In this document: in pieces, positions 46,721 through 54,856 of the stretch
Layout: the number at the start of each line of letters is the position of its first letter
How positions within the stretch are numbered: the first letter of the stretch is position 1
Assembly (NCBI GenBank): GCA_001899065.1
Contig: MKUZ01000007.1
Location: 73,526-137,525, forward strand
Direction: 5' to 3'
Source: Devosia sp. 66-22
GTDB lineage: Bacteria > Pseudomonadota > Alphaproteobacteria > Rhizobiales > Devosiaceae
Length of the DNA stretch: 64,000 bases
Program-made: the position numbers and the translations under genes
The notes under the pieces: generated by a model
What the model was told of the DNA's origin: nothing
Database searches by the model: none
Seen by the model: only the letters and a program-made list of their open reading frames with translations

Positions 46721-46737
46721 GAGGCACGTACCTCATG
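46718..46737 (-). promoter_or_regulatory. Inverted repeat enclosing the xylB start and ribosome binding site
   Basis: CATGAGG and CCTCATG pair around CACGTA. On the mRNA the AUGAGG Shine-Dalgarno can pair with CCUCAU that holds the xylB start codon. It could be an RNA switch or a DNA operator for the LacI-type protein encoded upstream. Confidence 0.55.
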
Positions 46738-46838
46738 ACGGACCGGATTCGCGTCGATTTATGCCTCCTCGCGCGGCGTTTCCGCCGTCTTCTCCGTCAG
46801 TCCGGCCGGGTCGAGATGTCCCCGCGCCGCCTGACATG

Positions 46839-47894
46839 TCAGCGCAGATTGTCGCGCAGAAAAATGCCGATTTCAATGGTCTCGGAGTGGACCGCAGCGT
46901 CGGGCGACATCGCCACCTGCCGGGCGGCGGCGATGGCGGCGCGGATTTCGCCATCCGGATTCTGGTCGAGAACGACATCGAGCGTGCCGGCGCGCAGGGC
47001 GCCGCGCGTGGTGTCCGACAGCTCATGCGCCACGACGCGGACATTGCCGGCGCGGTGCGTCTTGCCGAGCGCCGCCACGAGGCCGGCATTGCCCGCGCCC
47101 AGATTGTAGACGCCGGTCAGGTCCTTATGCAGCTCGAGCAGCTTGAGCGCTGCCGCCTCGGTGGCGCCGTCGTCGTCGAAGCCCTCGAGCGGGCCGACGA
47201 TTTCGAGGTGCTGGAACTCGCGGCCGAGCACGCCGGCAAAGCCCTCGAAGCGCTCGCGGTGGTCGCGCAGGCCGAGCGAGCCGGCGATAATGCCGACCTT
47301 GCCGGGGGTGGCGCAGAAGCGACCGAGCAGCGACGCCGCGGTGCGCCCGGCGGCCTGGTTGTCGATGCCGATGAAATGGCGGCGCGACGAATTGGGAAGG
47401 TCGGAGACGAGGGTGATGATGGCGACACCCCGGCGGGTCGCGGCGTCGACGGCCTTGACCACCGCCGGATCGTCGGGAGCGACGATCACCGCGCAGTCGA
47501 TCTCGCGCGGATTGAGCCCGTCGAGCCGGCTGATCAGCGCCGCGGGATCGAGCGCGTGATAGGGCGTGGCAGCGAGGGTCAGGCGCTCGTTGCGGATGGC
47601 GCGCATGCGCCGGCCGACGGCGGCGACGAGGCTCTCCATGAAGGCGTTGCCGCCATCGGGGATGAGGAAGGTGACGCGCAGATCGCGTGCCCGGGCGAGG
47701 AGGGACGCCGACAGGTCGCGGCGGAAATCGAGGGCCTTGATGGCGTTCTCGACCTTCTCGGCGGTTTCCGGCCGGACGCCGGGGCGGGCATTGAGCACGC
47801 GGTCGACCGTGGCGAGGGAAACGCCGGCCGTCCGCGCCACGTCGTGCACGGTCGCGCGTTTGCCTTCGACAGTTTCCTCCACGGGCGCCCCCAC
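46839..47894 (-). CDS. LacI family transcriptional regulator of the xylose cluster
   Basis: 351 aa. N-terminal HTH ATVHDVARTAGVSLATVDRVLNARPGVRPETAEKV with hinge helix, then a periplasmic-binding-protein-like domain of the sugar-binding type (LRVTFLIPDGGNAFMESLVAAVGRRM...). It precedes xylB by 118 bp and is divergent from the aldose epimerase gene, so it is the natural candidate to control both. The effector is probably a pentose, by context only. Confidence 0.88.
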   Translation of the reverse strand: MGAPVEETVEGKRATVHDVARTAGVSLATVDRVLNARPGVRPETAEKVENAIKALDFRRDLSASLLARARDLRVTFLIPDGGNAFMESLVAAVGRRMRAIRNERLTLAATPYHALDPAALISRLDGLNPREIDCAVIVAPDDPAVVKAVDAATRRGVAIITLVSDLPNSSRRHFIGIDNQAAGRTAASLLGRFCATPGKVGIIAGSLGLRDHRERFEGFAGVLGREFQHLEIVGPLEGFDDDGATEAAALKLLELHKDLTGVYNLGAGNAGLVAALGKTHRAGNVRVVAHELSDTTRGALRAGTLDVVLDQNPDGEIRAAIAAARQVAMSPDAAVHSETIEIGIFLRDNLR

Positions 47895-48013
47895 CGGTTT
47901 TCCCGACGTTTGGCGGTGTCACAAAGCGGCGTCAACTGGATTCGGCGCGACTCCGCGCTAGCTGCCTCGCCCGATTGCCGATAAACCCGGCGCCCGAAAC
48001 TGGAGTTCACGGC
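47895..48013. promoter_or_regulatory. Divergent control region between the LacI-type regulator and galM
   Basis: 119 bp with outward-facing genes. An ACCGGT palindrome at about 47891-47896 is near one edge, but I could not assign promoters or a convincing operator. Confidence 0.35.
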
Positions 48014-49027
48014 ATGGTGGCGGTCAAACCGTTCGGCACCTTCGAAGGCAAGGACGTCACGCAGTTTACGCTGACATCGGCGACCGGCGTCGAGGTCGAT
48101 ATCATCAACTGGGGCGTTGTCGTACGCGACTGGCGCGTGCCGGTGGGCGGCGCCTTGCGCTCCGTGGTGCTGGGCTTTGAGAGCTTCGACGACTACCCGG
48201 CGCACTCGCCGCATTTCGGCGCCGTCGCCGGCCGCGTCGCCAACCGCATTGCGGGGGCCAGCTTCGAGCTCGGCGGCAAGACCTACACCGTTCCGGCCAA
48301 TGAGGGGCGCAACAGCCTGCATGGCGGGCCCGAGGGCCTCGGCCGGCAGGTCTGGGAGGCGCAGGCGGACGACGCGACCAATGCGGTGGTGTTCTCGCTC
48401 ACCTCGCCCGATGGCGCTGCCGGCTATCCCGGAACGCTCAAGCTCAAGGCGACCTACCGGCTCGACGGCAACAAGCTCCGCCTCGAATTCGGCGCGGTGA
48501 CGGACCGGCCGACGCCGCTCAGCCTCGTCCAGCACCAGTATTTCAACCTGGGCACAGCGGACGACGTGCTCGACCACTCCTACCGGTTCGCGGTCAACGC
48601 CATCACCGAGGTCGACGGCGCGCTGCTCCCCACCGGCGACATCATCGAAACGCGGCCCGGTACGCAGTGGTATTTCCGCACGCCCAAGACGCTGCGAGAT
48701 TCGAGCGGCGCGCCCATCGGCTATGACGGCAACATGGTGCTCGACGACGGGCGCGACCTCGCGGACCCGGTTGCGACAGTGACCTCGCCGGAGGGCGATC
48801 TGACGCTCCGGCAATGGACCGACCGACGGGGCCTGCAGTTCTACAATGCGATGATGACCGATACGCCGGCGGGTCTGGGGCTGGGCGGCAAGACCTACGG
48901 CAAGTATTCGGGCTTCTGCCTCGAAGACCAGGCGTTCCCCGACGCCGTGCACCATCCGCATTTCCCCAGCATCATCATCACCCCCGACCGGCCCTACACC
49001 CATTGGTGCGAGTTCGAGATCAAATGA
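48014..49027 (+). CDS. Aldose 1-epimerase
   Basis: 337 aa from ATG 48014, with TGGAG 8-9 nt upstream. Interconverts alpha and beta anomers of sugars. The family signatures NRIAGASFELGGKTY, NSLHGGPEG, the catalytic histidine in VQHQYFNLG, and the catalytic glutamate in CLEDQAFPDAVHHPHFP are present. In a xylose cluster it likely supplies the correct anomer to XylA. Overlaps the DUF1697 gene by 4 bp. Confidence 0.92.
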   Translation: MVAVKPFGTFEGKDVTQFTLTSATGVEVDIINWGVVVRDWRVPVGGALRSVVLGFESFDDYPAHSPHFGAVAGRVANRIAGASFELGGKTYTVPANEGRNSLHGGPEGLGRQVWEAQADDATNAVVFSLTSPDGAAGYPGTLKLKATYRLDGNKLRLEFGAVTDRPTPLSLVQHQYFNLGTADDVLDHSYRFAVNAITEVDGALLPTGDIIETRPGTQWYFRTPKTLRDSSGAPIGYDGNMVLDDGRDLADPVATVTSPEGDLTLRQWTDRRGLQFYNAMMTDTPAGLGLGGKTYGKYSGFCLEDQAFPDAVHHPHFPSIIITPDRPYTHWCEFEIK

Positions 49028-49548
49028 CGGTCTATGTGGCGCTGCTGCGGGCGATCGGCCCCATCTCGCATGCCACCATGCGGCCTGCCGCGCTGCGCGA
49101 CAAAGCCGAGGAGGCAGGGTTCACCGACCCGGTCAACTATCTCGCCACCGGCAATTTGATCTTCTCGTCGTCCAAATCGGTGGCCGCGATGAAGCAGGAG
49201 ATCACCGGGCTGGTCGAGGGCTTCGGCCTCAAGACCAGCGAGGTGTTCATCGCCACGAAGTCGCAGATCAAGTCGATCGTCGAGGCCGACCCGTTCCCCG
49301 AAGCGTCGAAGGATCATCCGGCGAGCGTGGGCGTCTGCTTCTTCCACAAGGCGATGGACTGGCCGGACACGCTGCTCGATCCGCGGAGTCCCGAGAAGGT
49401 AGCGGCGGTCGGTGCGGCTGTTGTCATCGACTATGGCAAGGGCATCACGACGAGCAAGCTCAATGTCGAAAAGCTCACCGGAGCCCGGATGACCCAGCGC
49501 AACTGGAACACTGTTCTTGGCATCTGGCAGCGGATGAAGGACCGCTAG
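49024..49548 (+). CDS. DUF1697 family protein
   Basis: 174 aa. Typical DUF1697 layout: YVALLRAIGPISHATMRPAALRDKAEEAGFTDPVNYLATGNLIF at the start and KLNVEKLTGARMTQRNWNTVLGI at the end. Function of the family is unknown. ATGA overlap with galM indicates co-translation. Confidence 0.85.
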   Translation: MTVYVALLRAIGPISHATMRPAALRDKAEEAGFTDPVNYLATGNLIFSSSKSVAAMKQEITGLVEGFGLKTSEVFIATKSQIKSIVEADPFPEASKDHPASVGVCFFHKAMDWPDTLLDPRSPEKVAAVGAAVVIDYGKGITTSKLNVEKLTGARMTQRNWNTVLGIWQRMKDR

Positions 49549-49571
49549 GCACCACGCCTCGCAACCGGTCG

Positions 49572-49835
49572 CTAGAGCAACGTTCGCAACTGCTTGAGCG
49601 TTGCCGACAGCACGGCGGGGTCGGTCCGGTAGAACCAGTTGCGTCCCTGCTTGTCGAGAACGAGCAGGCCCGAGGTGCGCAGTACCTTGAGATGTTCCGA
49701 CACCGTGGCGACCGACAGCGACGACAGCTCGGCGAGCTCGCCAGCGGCGCGCGGGTTGTCGCGGCAGGCCAGGACGAACCGGCGCCGGTCGGGGTGCGAG
49801 AGGGCGCGCAGCACCTGGTCGAGATCGACGTCCAC
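49572..49835 (-). CDS. ArsR family transcriptional regulator
   Basis: 87 aa, a minimal winged helix: ALSHPDRRRFVLACRDNPRAAGELAELSSLSVATVSEHLKVLRTSGLLVLDKQGRNWFYRTD. No cysteine pair for arsenic or metal sensing on the recognition helix. The GTG start shares one base with the VOC gene stop, so the pair is coupled. The palindrome at 50222-50241 is a likely autoregulatory site. Confidence 0.87.
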   Translation of the reverse strand: MDVDLDQVLRALSHPDRRRFVLACRDNPRAAGELAELSSLSVATVSEHLKVLRTSGLLVLDKQGRNWFYRTDPAVLSATLKQLRTLL

Positions 49836-50194
49836 TAGCCCTGGATCAGCGTGAGCACATTGCCGGCGGGATCAGCGATCTGGGCCTTCTTGACCCAGCC
49901 GTTGTCGGTCTTGGGCAGGACGACCTTGCCGCCGCGCTCGGCCGCCGCGGCCAAGGCGGCATCGAGATCGGGCACCACGACGCCCAGGGTCAGCGACGCC
50001 GCCGGTGTTTCGACGATGGCGCCATTGGGGCTGCCCTCGGGGGTGGCGACCATGGCGTAGCCCGGGCCGCGCTCGGTGACGTCCCAGCCGAACAGCGCCG
50101 TGTAGAACAGCTTGAGCGGCGCCAGCTCGGGACCGGCGATGTCGAAATGCCCGAAGCCGTTGGGGGTATGCGTCTTTCGCTGCGGATGCGCCAT
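49835..50194 (-). CDS. VOC (glyoxalase/bleomycin resistance) family protein
   Basis: 119 aa from ATG 50194, with AGGAG 8 nt upstream. One pair of VOC beta-alpha-beta-beta-beta units: FGHFDIAGPELAPLKLFYTALFGWDV and GKVVLPKTDNGWVKKAQIADPAGNVLTLIQ. Metal ligand positions typical of glyoxalases are only partly present. Substrate unknown. VOC-ArsR operons are common and the regulator is encoded second. Confidence 0.85.
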   Translation of the reverse strand: MAHPQRKTHTPNGFGHFDIAGPELAPLKLFYTALFGWDVTERGPGYAMVATPEGSPNGAIVETPAASLTLGVVVPDLDAALAAAAERGGKVVLPKTDNGWVKKAQIADPAGNVLTLIQG

Positions 50195-50216
50195 GACATG
50201 TCTCCTGCCACGGCTC

Positions 50217-50246
50217 ACAATATTTCGGGATTTCCCGAAATGTCAA
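50217..50246 (-). promoter_or_regulatory. Promoter of the VOC-ArsR operon with embedded palindrome
   Basis: TTGACA (50241-50246) and TATTGT (50217-50222) are 18 bp apart, and the spacer is filled by the palindrome ATTTCGGGATTTCCCGAAAT (50222-50241; 9-bp arms, 2-bp centre). This arrangement fits repression by the ArsR protein. Confidence 0.7.
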
Positions 50247-50284
50247 CGCTGGCGAGTTGGTGCCGGCGCCGATAGGGTCCGGCC

Positions 50285-51001
50285 ATGGACAAGACAGAGC
50301 GGCTGTTTGCAGTGATGGACGCGCTGCGGCGCCACCGACGGCCGGTGACGGCGCAGCAGCTTGCCGACGAGCAGGCCGTCTCGGTGCGCACCCTTTATCG
50401 CGATATCCAGACGCTGATCGGGCTGGGAGCGCCCATCGATGGCGAGGCCGGCATCGGCTACATGTTGCGGCCGGGCTTCTTCCTGCCGCCGCTGATGTTC
50501 ACGCCAGAGGAACTTGAGGCGCTGGTACTGGGGGCGCAATGGGTTCAGGGGCAGCCCGATGACGGGCTGAGCGCCGCCGCGCGGAACGCGCTGGGCAAGA
50601 TTGCCACGGCGTCGCCCGACGATCTGCGCGATCGGATTTCCAACACCGGGCTGTGGGCGGCGCAGACAAGCTGGACGCGCGAATCCGAGCCGCTGCTGGG
50701 GACGGTGCGCGAAGCGATGCGGGCCGAAAAAGCGCTGCACCTGCGCTATGCCGACGAAGCGGGCAACGAGACGCGGCGGCCGGTCTGGCCGGTCACCCTC
50801 GCCTATTACGAAGACAAGCAGATCGTGGGCGCCTGGTGCACGCTGCGGCAGGATTTCCGCAATTTCCGGATCGATCGCATCCGAGGCGCCGAGCTGGGCA
50901 CCGAGCCCTTCGGCAAGCGGCGTGTCATCCTGCTCAAGGAGTGGGAGGCGATCTGGTCGGCCGCGACCACGGCTGCCGGCACCACATTGCCCGAAAGATA
51001 G
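50285..51001 (+). CDS. YafY-type HTH and WYL domain regulator
   Basis: 238 aa. An N-terminal HTH_11 domain (RLFAVMDALRRHRRPVTAQQLADEQAVSVRTLYRDIQTLIGLGAPI) is followed by a WYL domain with the core GNETRRPVWPVTLAYYEDKQIVGAWCTLRQDFRNFRIDRI. WYL domains bind nucleic acids or ligands. Divergent from the VOC-ArsR genes, about 40 bp from their palindrome, so it may also be affected by it. Confidence 0.87.
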   Translation: MDKTERLFAVMDALRRHRRPVTAQQLADEQAVSVRTLYRDIQTLIGLGAPIDGEAGIGYMLRPGFFLPPLMFTPEELEALVLGAQWVQGQPDDGLSAAARNALGKIATASPDDLRDRISNTGLWAAQTSWTRESEPLLGTVREAMRAEKALHLRYADEAGNETRRPVWPVTLAYYEDKQIVGAWCTLRQDFRNFRIDRIRGAELGTEPFGKRRVILLKEWEAIWSAATTAAGTTLPER

Positions 51002-51409
51002 AGAACCAGGGCCGCCGCGCCGCACGCCAGGGTGATCATGTCGAGGCGCATCGGATTCGACTCCTGCAGGTGCCCCGCCCATATTTCCACCATGCGCGAA
51101 AGAGGCCTCTACCGATTCACCAGGCCGGCCTCCGGTGAGGAAGTCGCCATGGTGTCGTTTGGCCGCGAGCAGGGACCCACGACATCGAGCGCGGCAAGTA
51201 CGAGTAGCGGGGCCACTTCCCGCGGTTCACTATGCTGCCGAACAAGGATGAGTTCGACCAGAAGCAGAAGCGGACGCCGCTTTCAGGCCGCATCATGCGT
51301 GGCGGCTGACCGCACCGGCTTCCGAGAGTCGTCGAGCAGCATTCTGGAGTTGCCAAGTCGGCAACTCTGCCTCCGCGCGGGACGGGCGCGACGGCCAGGG
51401 GCGTGGCGT
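51002..51409. other. Non-coding stretch with eroded coding remnants
   Basis: 408 bp without an intact gene. The plus frame at 51139-51307 reads about 56 residues between stops, with one internal TAG at 51205, and has a protein-like composition (ERGKYE, GHFPRFTMLPNKDEFDQKQKR). I could not identify it. The other frames look random. It borders two lower-GC genes and a truncated hydrolase gene. Confidence 0.45.
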
Positions 51410-51925
51410 TCACTCTGCAGCGCAGAAGCGACCGGGCAGGTCGTCCGCGATATCCTCGAGATTCCGTTCAACAAACCGCCGGGTTTCCGCGTTCATTTGA
51501 TGGAGGACACTGCCGAAGTTGCGGGCGACTTCGACAACGGCATACCCGTCTCGGGCAAACTCCTTCGACGGCTGCAGCTCACTGTACTTCTTCCGGTACC
51601 CGATCTGGAATTCGCCGGGAGAGTTGCAGACGTTCACCTGGGCGCCGGTCTCTAGGACGCTTGCGAGCGTCCAGTTCAGGCGGATGTAGAATCGGCCATC
51701 GGTCTCGTCGCGTCCCACCGCTTCGAAGCCGCAGTTCCTCTCGAAGCTTCGGGCTGCAGCCTTCTCGACTTCCTCAATGTCCACGTAGCAGCGCTCTTCG
51801 CCCTCCTGGATCACAATGACGGCGATCTTGTCGGGCATCAGGTCGCGCATCGCCGCCTGAGCTGATGCAAGCGAGCAAGCAACCATGGTGACGGCGGTCG
51901 ACGCCACAACTAACATAGTCTTCAT
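51410..51925 (-). CDS. Hypothetical secreted protein
   Basis: 171 aa from ATG 51925, behind GGGGGACAAA. A signal peptide of about 25 residues (LVVASTAVTMVACSLASAQA) is followed by a mature domain with four cysteines and mixed strands (IAVIVIQEGEERCYVDIEEVEKAAARSFERNCGFEAVG...). No family recognised. Codon use is visibly less GC-rich than the backbone. The next gene (52029-52508) is upstream on the same strand. Confidence 0.65.
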   Translation of the reverse strand: MKTMLVVASTAVTMVACSLASAQAAMRDLMPDKIAVIVIQEGEERCYVDIEEVEKAAARSFERNCGFEAVGRDETDGRFYIRLNWTLASVLETGAQVNVCNSPGEFQIGYRKKYSELQPSKEFARDGYAVVEVARNFGSVLHQMNAETRRFVERNLEDIADDLPGRFCAAE

Positions 51926-52028
51926 TTTGTCCCCCATTCCTGGCACTTGGCGCCAGCATCGCGGTGCACGTCTTTGCTGCCACCGAACGACGTTGGGCTC
52001 CGCCGTAGCGATGGCTCGACGGGCCCAG

Positions 52029-52508
52029 TCATTCGATCCTTATTGCGAGGGAGGCTTCGTCGGGCACCTTGTCGGCCCAGCCGGTGAGAAGCGAGAATGT
52101 CGTGCCGCCAGAGGGCACGGTCGTGCAGCGTGTGCGCACCTCGTATCGCTTTTCCGCCTCCAGGCGCTTGATCGTGTGGCAGGAATTCGCCCCATTGACC
52201 GATATCCAGAACACGACGTCCCCAGTCCTTTTCGACGTGTTCGTCAGCACGAAGCGCAGGGCCTCACCAGGGACGCCAGTTACGCTGGCCGTGTTTAGGC
52301 CATCGGACGCGCCGCTATTCGACTTCAGGGCCTGAAACCCCACGACCGCCGCCGCGATGACGATTCCAAACCACAGCCAGTTGAAGGTCTTCTTGGGCGC
52401 TGCAGCGGGGGTCGTACCGGCGATCTTCTTCGCGAGCCTGTCGTACTCGGCCTCGGTGATCTCGCCCTTGGCAAGTCGATCTCTCAAGATTTGCGTGTGA
52501 TCAGTCAT
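52029..52508 (-). CDS. SHOCT-like domain membrane-anchored protein
   Basis: 159 aa. Residues 5-30 (QILRDRLAKGEITEAEYDRLAKKI) match the SHOCT short-domain pattern, here at the N-terminus. One membrane segment (about 45-62) leads to an exported C-terminal domain of about 90 residues with two cysteines, built like an immunoglobulin-type sandwich (ALRFVLTNTSKRTGDVVFWISVNGANSCHTI). Function unknown. Lower GC than neighbouring genes. Confidence 0.65.
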   Translation of the reverse strand: MTDHTQILRDRLAKGEITEAEYDRLAKKIAGTTPAAAPKKTFNWLWFGIVIAAAVVGFQALKSNSGASDGLNTASVTGVPGEALRFVLTNTSKRTGDVVFWISVNGANSCHTIKRLEAEKRYEVRTRCTTVPSGGTTFSLLTGWADKVPDEASLAIRIE

Positions 52509-52673
52509 CGCCCCTCACCGACAACAAGAAGTTCCCCGACACAGTAGTTATCGACCCCCGCGCCTAAGTCCAGAAGAAGAAACGAAAATCGTGAGAGGTC
52601 CGCTAGAATCTATGAGCGGGCAGACCGTCAGGGATCGGGGGCAGCTTCTCGATCTCACCGGCGGCGCGCTACA

Positions 52674-52910
52674 GCCAACATCTACTTCGAGACCGGCAGG
52701 TCAGGGGCGTGGGAGGAGGCCCGGCCGACAACCATCCCCATGGGCGTGGCGGTGTTTCCCAACGACTTCCTGTCGATCCGCGTGTTCGCCGAGCGCGACC
52801 ACCACAACATCGTGCATTGGAGCGAGATGGCGCGGGGCGGCCACTTCGCCGCGCTCGAAGTCCCTGAGCTCTTGGCGGCGGACATCGCCAAATTCTTCGG
52901 CGGGCTGTGA
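52674..52910 (+). pseudogene. 3' fragment of an epoxide hydrolase-type alpha/beta hydrolase
   Basis: About 79 codons encode the C-terminal end of an epoxide hydrolase: IPMGVAVFPNDFLSIRVF, then NIVHWSEMARGGHFAALEVPELLAADI, in which the His of RGGHFAA is the catalytic triad histidine. The nucleophile domain and everything upstream are missing; at 52673-52677 the frame looks disturbed by a small deletion. An intact terminator follows. Confidence 0.7.
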
Positions 52911-52915
52911 CAGTT

Positions 52916-52946
52916 GGGTGCGGCGCGTGACCTGCGCGCCGCACCC
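52916..52946 (+). terminator. Terminator hairpin after the epoxide hydrolase remnant
   Basis: GGGTGCGGCGCG and CGCGCCGCACCC form a perfect 12-bp stem with a 7-nt loop, 5 bp after the stop codon; the following T-run is weak (GTCTTCC). Confidence 0.6.
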
Positions 52947-53089
52947 GTCTTCCATAAATACTGGCTGCACGGACGGTTCACATCGAATTCACGCCCGCGC
53001 TTTAACTTCGTTGCCGCGCAGTTTTGCTGTATTGCTGGCCAATAGTGCGTCGCCGCGCCCGTCGGACCACGGGCTCACATGGGGATTTC

Positions 53090-54334
53090 ATGGCAAAGTT
53101 GGAAGCCGGCTCAGCGCCGATCAATCTGACGACGCTCAATTTCGGGCGCTTGTTGAAGGGCGAGAACGCCTACGCCAACAAGAAGACCATCCGCGTCGAC
53201 TATACCGACACCAAGGAACGGGAACGGTTCGAGGGCAGCTTCTCAACATCGCTGTCGGGCATCAGCGGCACGGCCAAGACCTGGCGGCTGACCAACTACA
53301 AGACCGACGCGATGCTGTTCACCTTCACCAAGATCAAGCTCTCGGCCTCGGCGGTGCTCGCCGCGGCCAAGACCAAATCGAAGAAGGACGACCGCAAGCT
53401 GATCGAGACGATGCTGGCGGGCAAGGACAGCCTCTTCGGCTCGCAATTCGGCGATGTGCTGCACGGCTATGATGGCGACGACGTGCTGGCCGGCAATGGC
53501 GGGATCGACCAGATCGACGGCGGCAAGGGCCGCGACCGTGCCATCTATGACAGCGCCACCGGCGACATCCAGGTGACGCTCAACGGCAAGAATTGGGTCG
53601 ACGTGCTGCAGAACGGCGCGGTCGAGGACGGCCTGCGCAACATCGAGGATGTGAGCGGCGGCATCGGCAACGACCGCCTGACCGGCGACAAATACGCCAA
53701 CCGGCTGACGGGCAATTGGGGCAACGACACGCTGGCGGGCGGATCGGGCAATGACACGCTCGAGGGCGGTGACGGCAACGACGTGCTGCTGGGCGGCAGG
53801 GGCAACGACACGCTCAAGGGCGGTGCCGGAGACGACGTGCTCTATGGCGAGGCCGGCAATGACAGCCTCGATGGCGGCGACGGTAATGACTGGCTCGATG
53901 GCGGAGCCGGCAAGGACACGCTCAAGGGCGGCAATGGCGACGACACCATCGTGGGCGGCGCGGGCGCCGACAGCCTGAGCGGCGGCAACGGTGCCGATAC
54001 GTTCCGCTTCGTCGCCATCAGCGATTCGACCAACAAGGCGAGCGGCCGCGACTTCATCAGCGACTTCAAGGTGGGGATCGACACGATCGACCTGTCGGCG
54101 ATCGACGCCATCGCGAGCACTCCGGGCTTCGACGACGCCTTCGTCCTCGACGCCAGGGGCAGCGCCTCGACGGCGGTCGCCCAGGGTCACATCGGCTGGT
54201 ACACGGTCAACAAGTCCGGCACCGCCAACGACCGCACATTCCTGCGCATCAACACCGATGCCGACAAGGCCATCGAGATGTCGATCGAGCTCAAGGGTGT
54301 GCACGCGCTGACGGCGGCCGACTTCATCCTGTGA
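53090..54334 (+). CDS. RTX-type calcium-binding secreted protein
   Basis: 414 aa from ATG 53090. The first 110 residues are a domain I do not recognise (PINLTTLNFGRLLKGENAYANKK...), followed by GGxGxDxLx nonapeptides in two blocks (about 120-150 and 190-310) that fold into calcium-binding beta-rolls. The C-terminal 90 residues (ADTFRFVAISDST...DFISDFKVGIDTIDLSAID) resemble the serralysin/M10 C-terminal secretion module. No enzymatic domain, no export genes and no signal peptide are present, so export by a type I system encoded elsewhere is inferred. Confidence 0.85.
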   Translation: MAKLEAGSAPINLTTLNFGRLLKGENAYANKKTIRVDYTDTKERERFEGSFSTSLSGISGTAKTWRLTNYKTDAMLFTFTKIKLSASAVLAAAKTKSKKDDRKLIETMLAGKDSLFGSQFGDVLHGYDGDDVLAGNGGIDQIDGGKGRDRAIYDSATGDIQVTLNGKNWVDVLQNGAVEDGLRNIEDVSGGIGNDRLTGDKYANRLTGNWGNDTLAGGSGNDTLEGGDGNDVLLGGRGNDTLKGGAGDDVLYGEAGNDSLDGGDGNDWLDGGAGKDTLKGGNGDDTIVGGAGADSLSGGNGADTFRFVAISDSTNKASGRDFISDFKVGIDTIDLSAIDAIASTPGFDDAFVLDARGSASTAVAQGHIGWYTVNKSGTANDRTFLRINTDADKAIEMSIELKGVHALTAADFIL

Positions 54335-54356
54335 CGCCGCCTCGCCGGCTGCCGGA

Positions 54357-54785
54357 TCAACCGGCAGCCAGTTCCACGTCGTGCGCGAAGCGGATGAGGT
54401 TGGAGTAGGGGCAGATGTCGTGCGCGAGCTGCATCGTCGCCTCGATGTCGGCCTTCTCCCAGCCCGGCACCCGCGCGGTGAGCCTGGGAACGATGGCAAA
54501 GCCCACATTGTCCTCGCGGTCGGCAAAGCTCACCGCCGCCTCGACGGTGGCGTCCTGCGGCAGGGCCTTGCCGTTGCGCTTGGCGGCGGCGCGCATGGCG
54601 CCCAGGAAGCAGGCGGAATAGCCCAGCGCGAACAATTGCTCCGGATTGGTCCCCGGACCATCGTCGCCGCCCATCGCCTTGGGCGTGGAGAACTTGACGG
54701 CGACGCGACCATCATCGGTGCTTGCCTCGCCGACGCCGCGGCCGCCATTGGTTGCGGTGGCGTGCGCTGTGTAGCTGATCTTCAT
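54357..54785 (-). CDS. ohr: Organic hydroperoxide resistance protein Ohr
   Basis: 142 aa thiol peroxidase of the Ohr/OsmC fold. The two active-site cysteines are C59 (GYSACFLGAM) and C125 (HDICPYSNLIR), with the family glutamate in GTNPEQLFA. It reduces organic and fatty-acid hydroperoxides, using lipoylated proteins. Divergent from ohrR across a perfect 18-bp palindrome. Confidence 0.93.
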   Translation of the reverse strand: MKISYTAHATATNGGRGVGEASTDDGRVAVKFSTPKAMGGDDGPGTNPEQLFALGYSACFLGAMRAAAKRNGKALPQDATVEAAVSFADREDNVGFAIVPRLTARVPGWEKADIEATMQLAHDICPYSNLIRFAHDVELAAG

Positions 54786-54838
54786 CTGTGGCGGTTCCCT
54801 TTTCCAACGGAAGCAATGCTGGTGCTCTAGCCGACAAC

Positions 54839-54856
54839 TAGATTGTGCACAATCTA
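54839..54856. promoter_or_regulatory. OhrR operator in the ohr-ohrR intergenic region
   Basis: TAGATTGTGCACAATCTA is a perfect 18-bp palindrome between the divergent ohr and ohrR genes, with a further half-like TTGTGCAATC just downstream. Position and symmetry are as expected for OhrR; the exact sequence is not one I can match to a published site. Confidence 0.75.

Noticed and set aside
46831-46842. CTGACATGTCAG palindrome at the end of the LacI-type gene
   Set aside because: A perfect 12-bp palindrome, but it covers the stop codon of the regulator and has no promoter near it; chance is likely.
51030-51070. tRNA-like AGTCGAATCC segment
   Set aside because: Resembles a T-loop on the minus strand, but the loop lacks the TTC and no acceptor, D or anticodon arm can be drawn.
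50806-51093. 95-codon minus-strand frame with a hydrophobic N-terminus
   Set aside because: Only the first 25-35 residues look membrane-like; the rest is the antisense of the WYL domain. Possibly a remnant, but not supportable as a gene.
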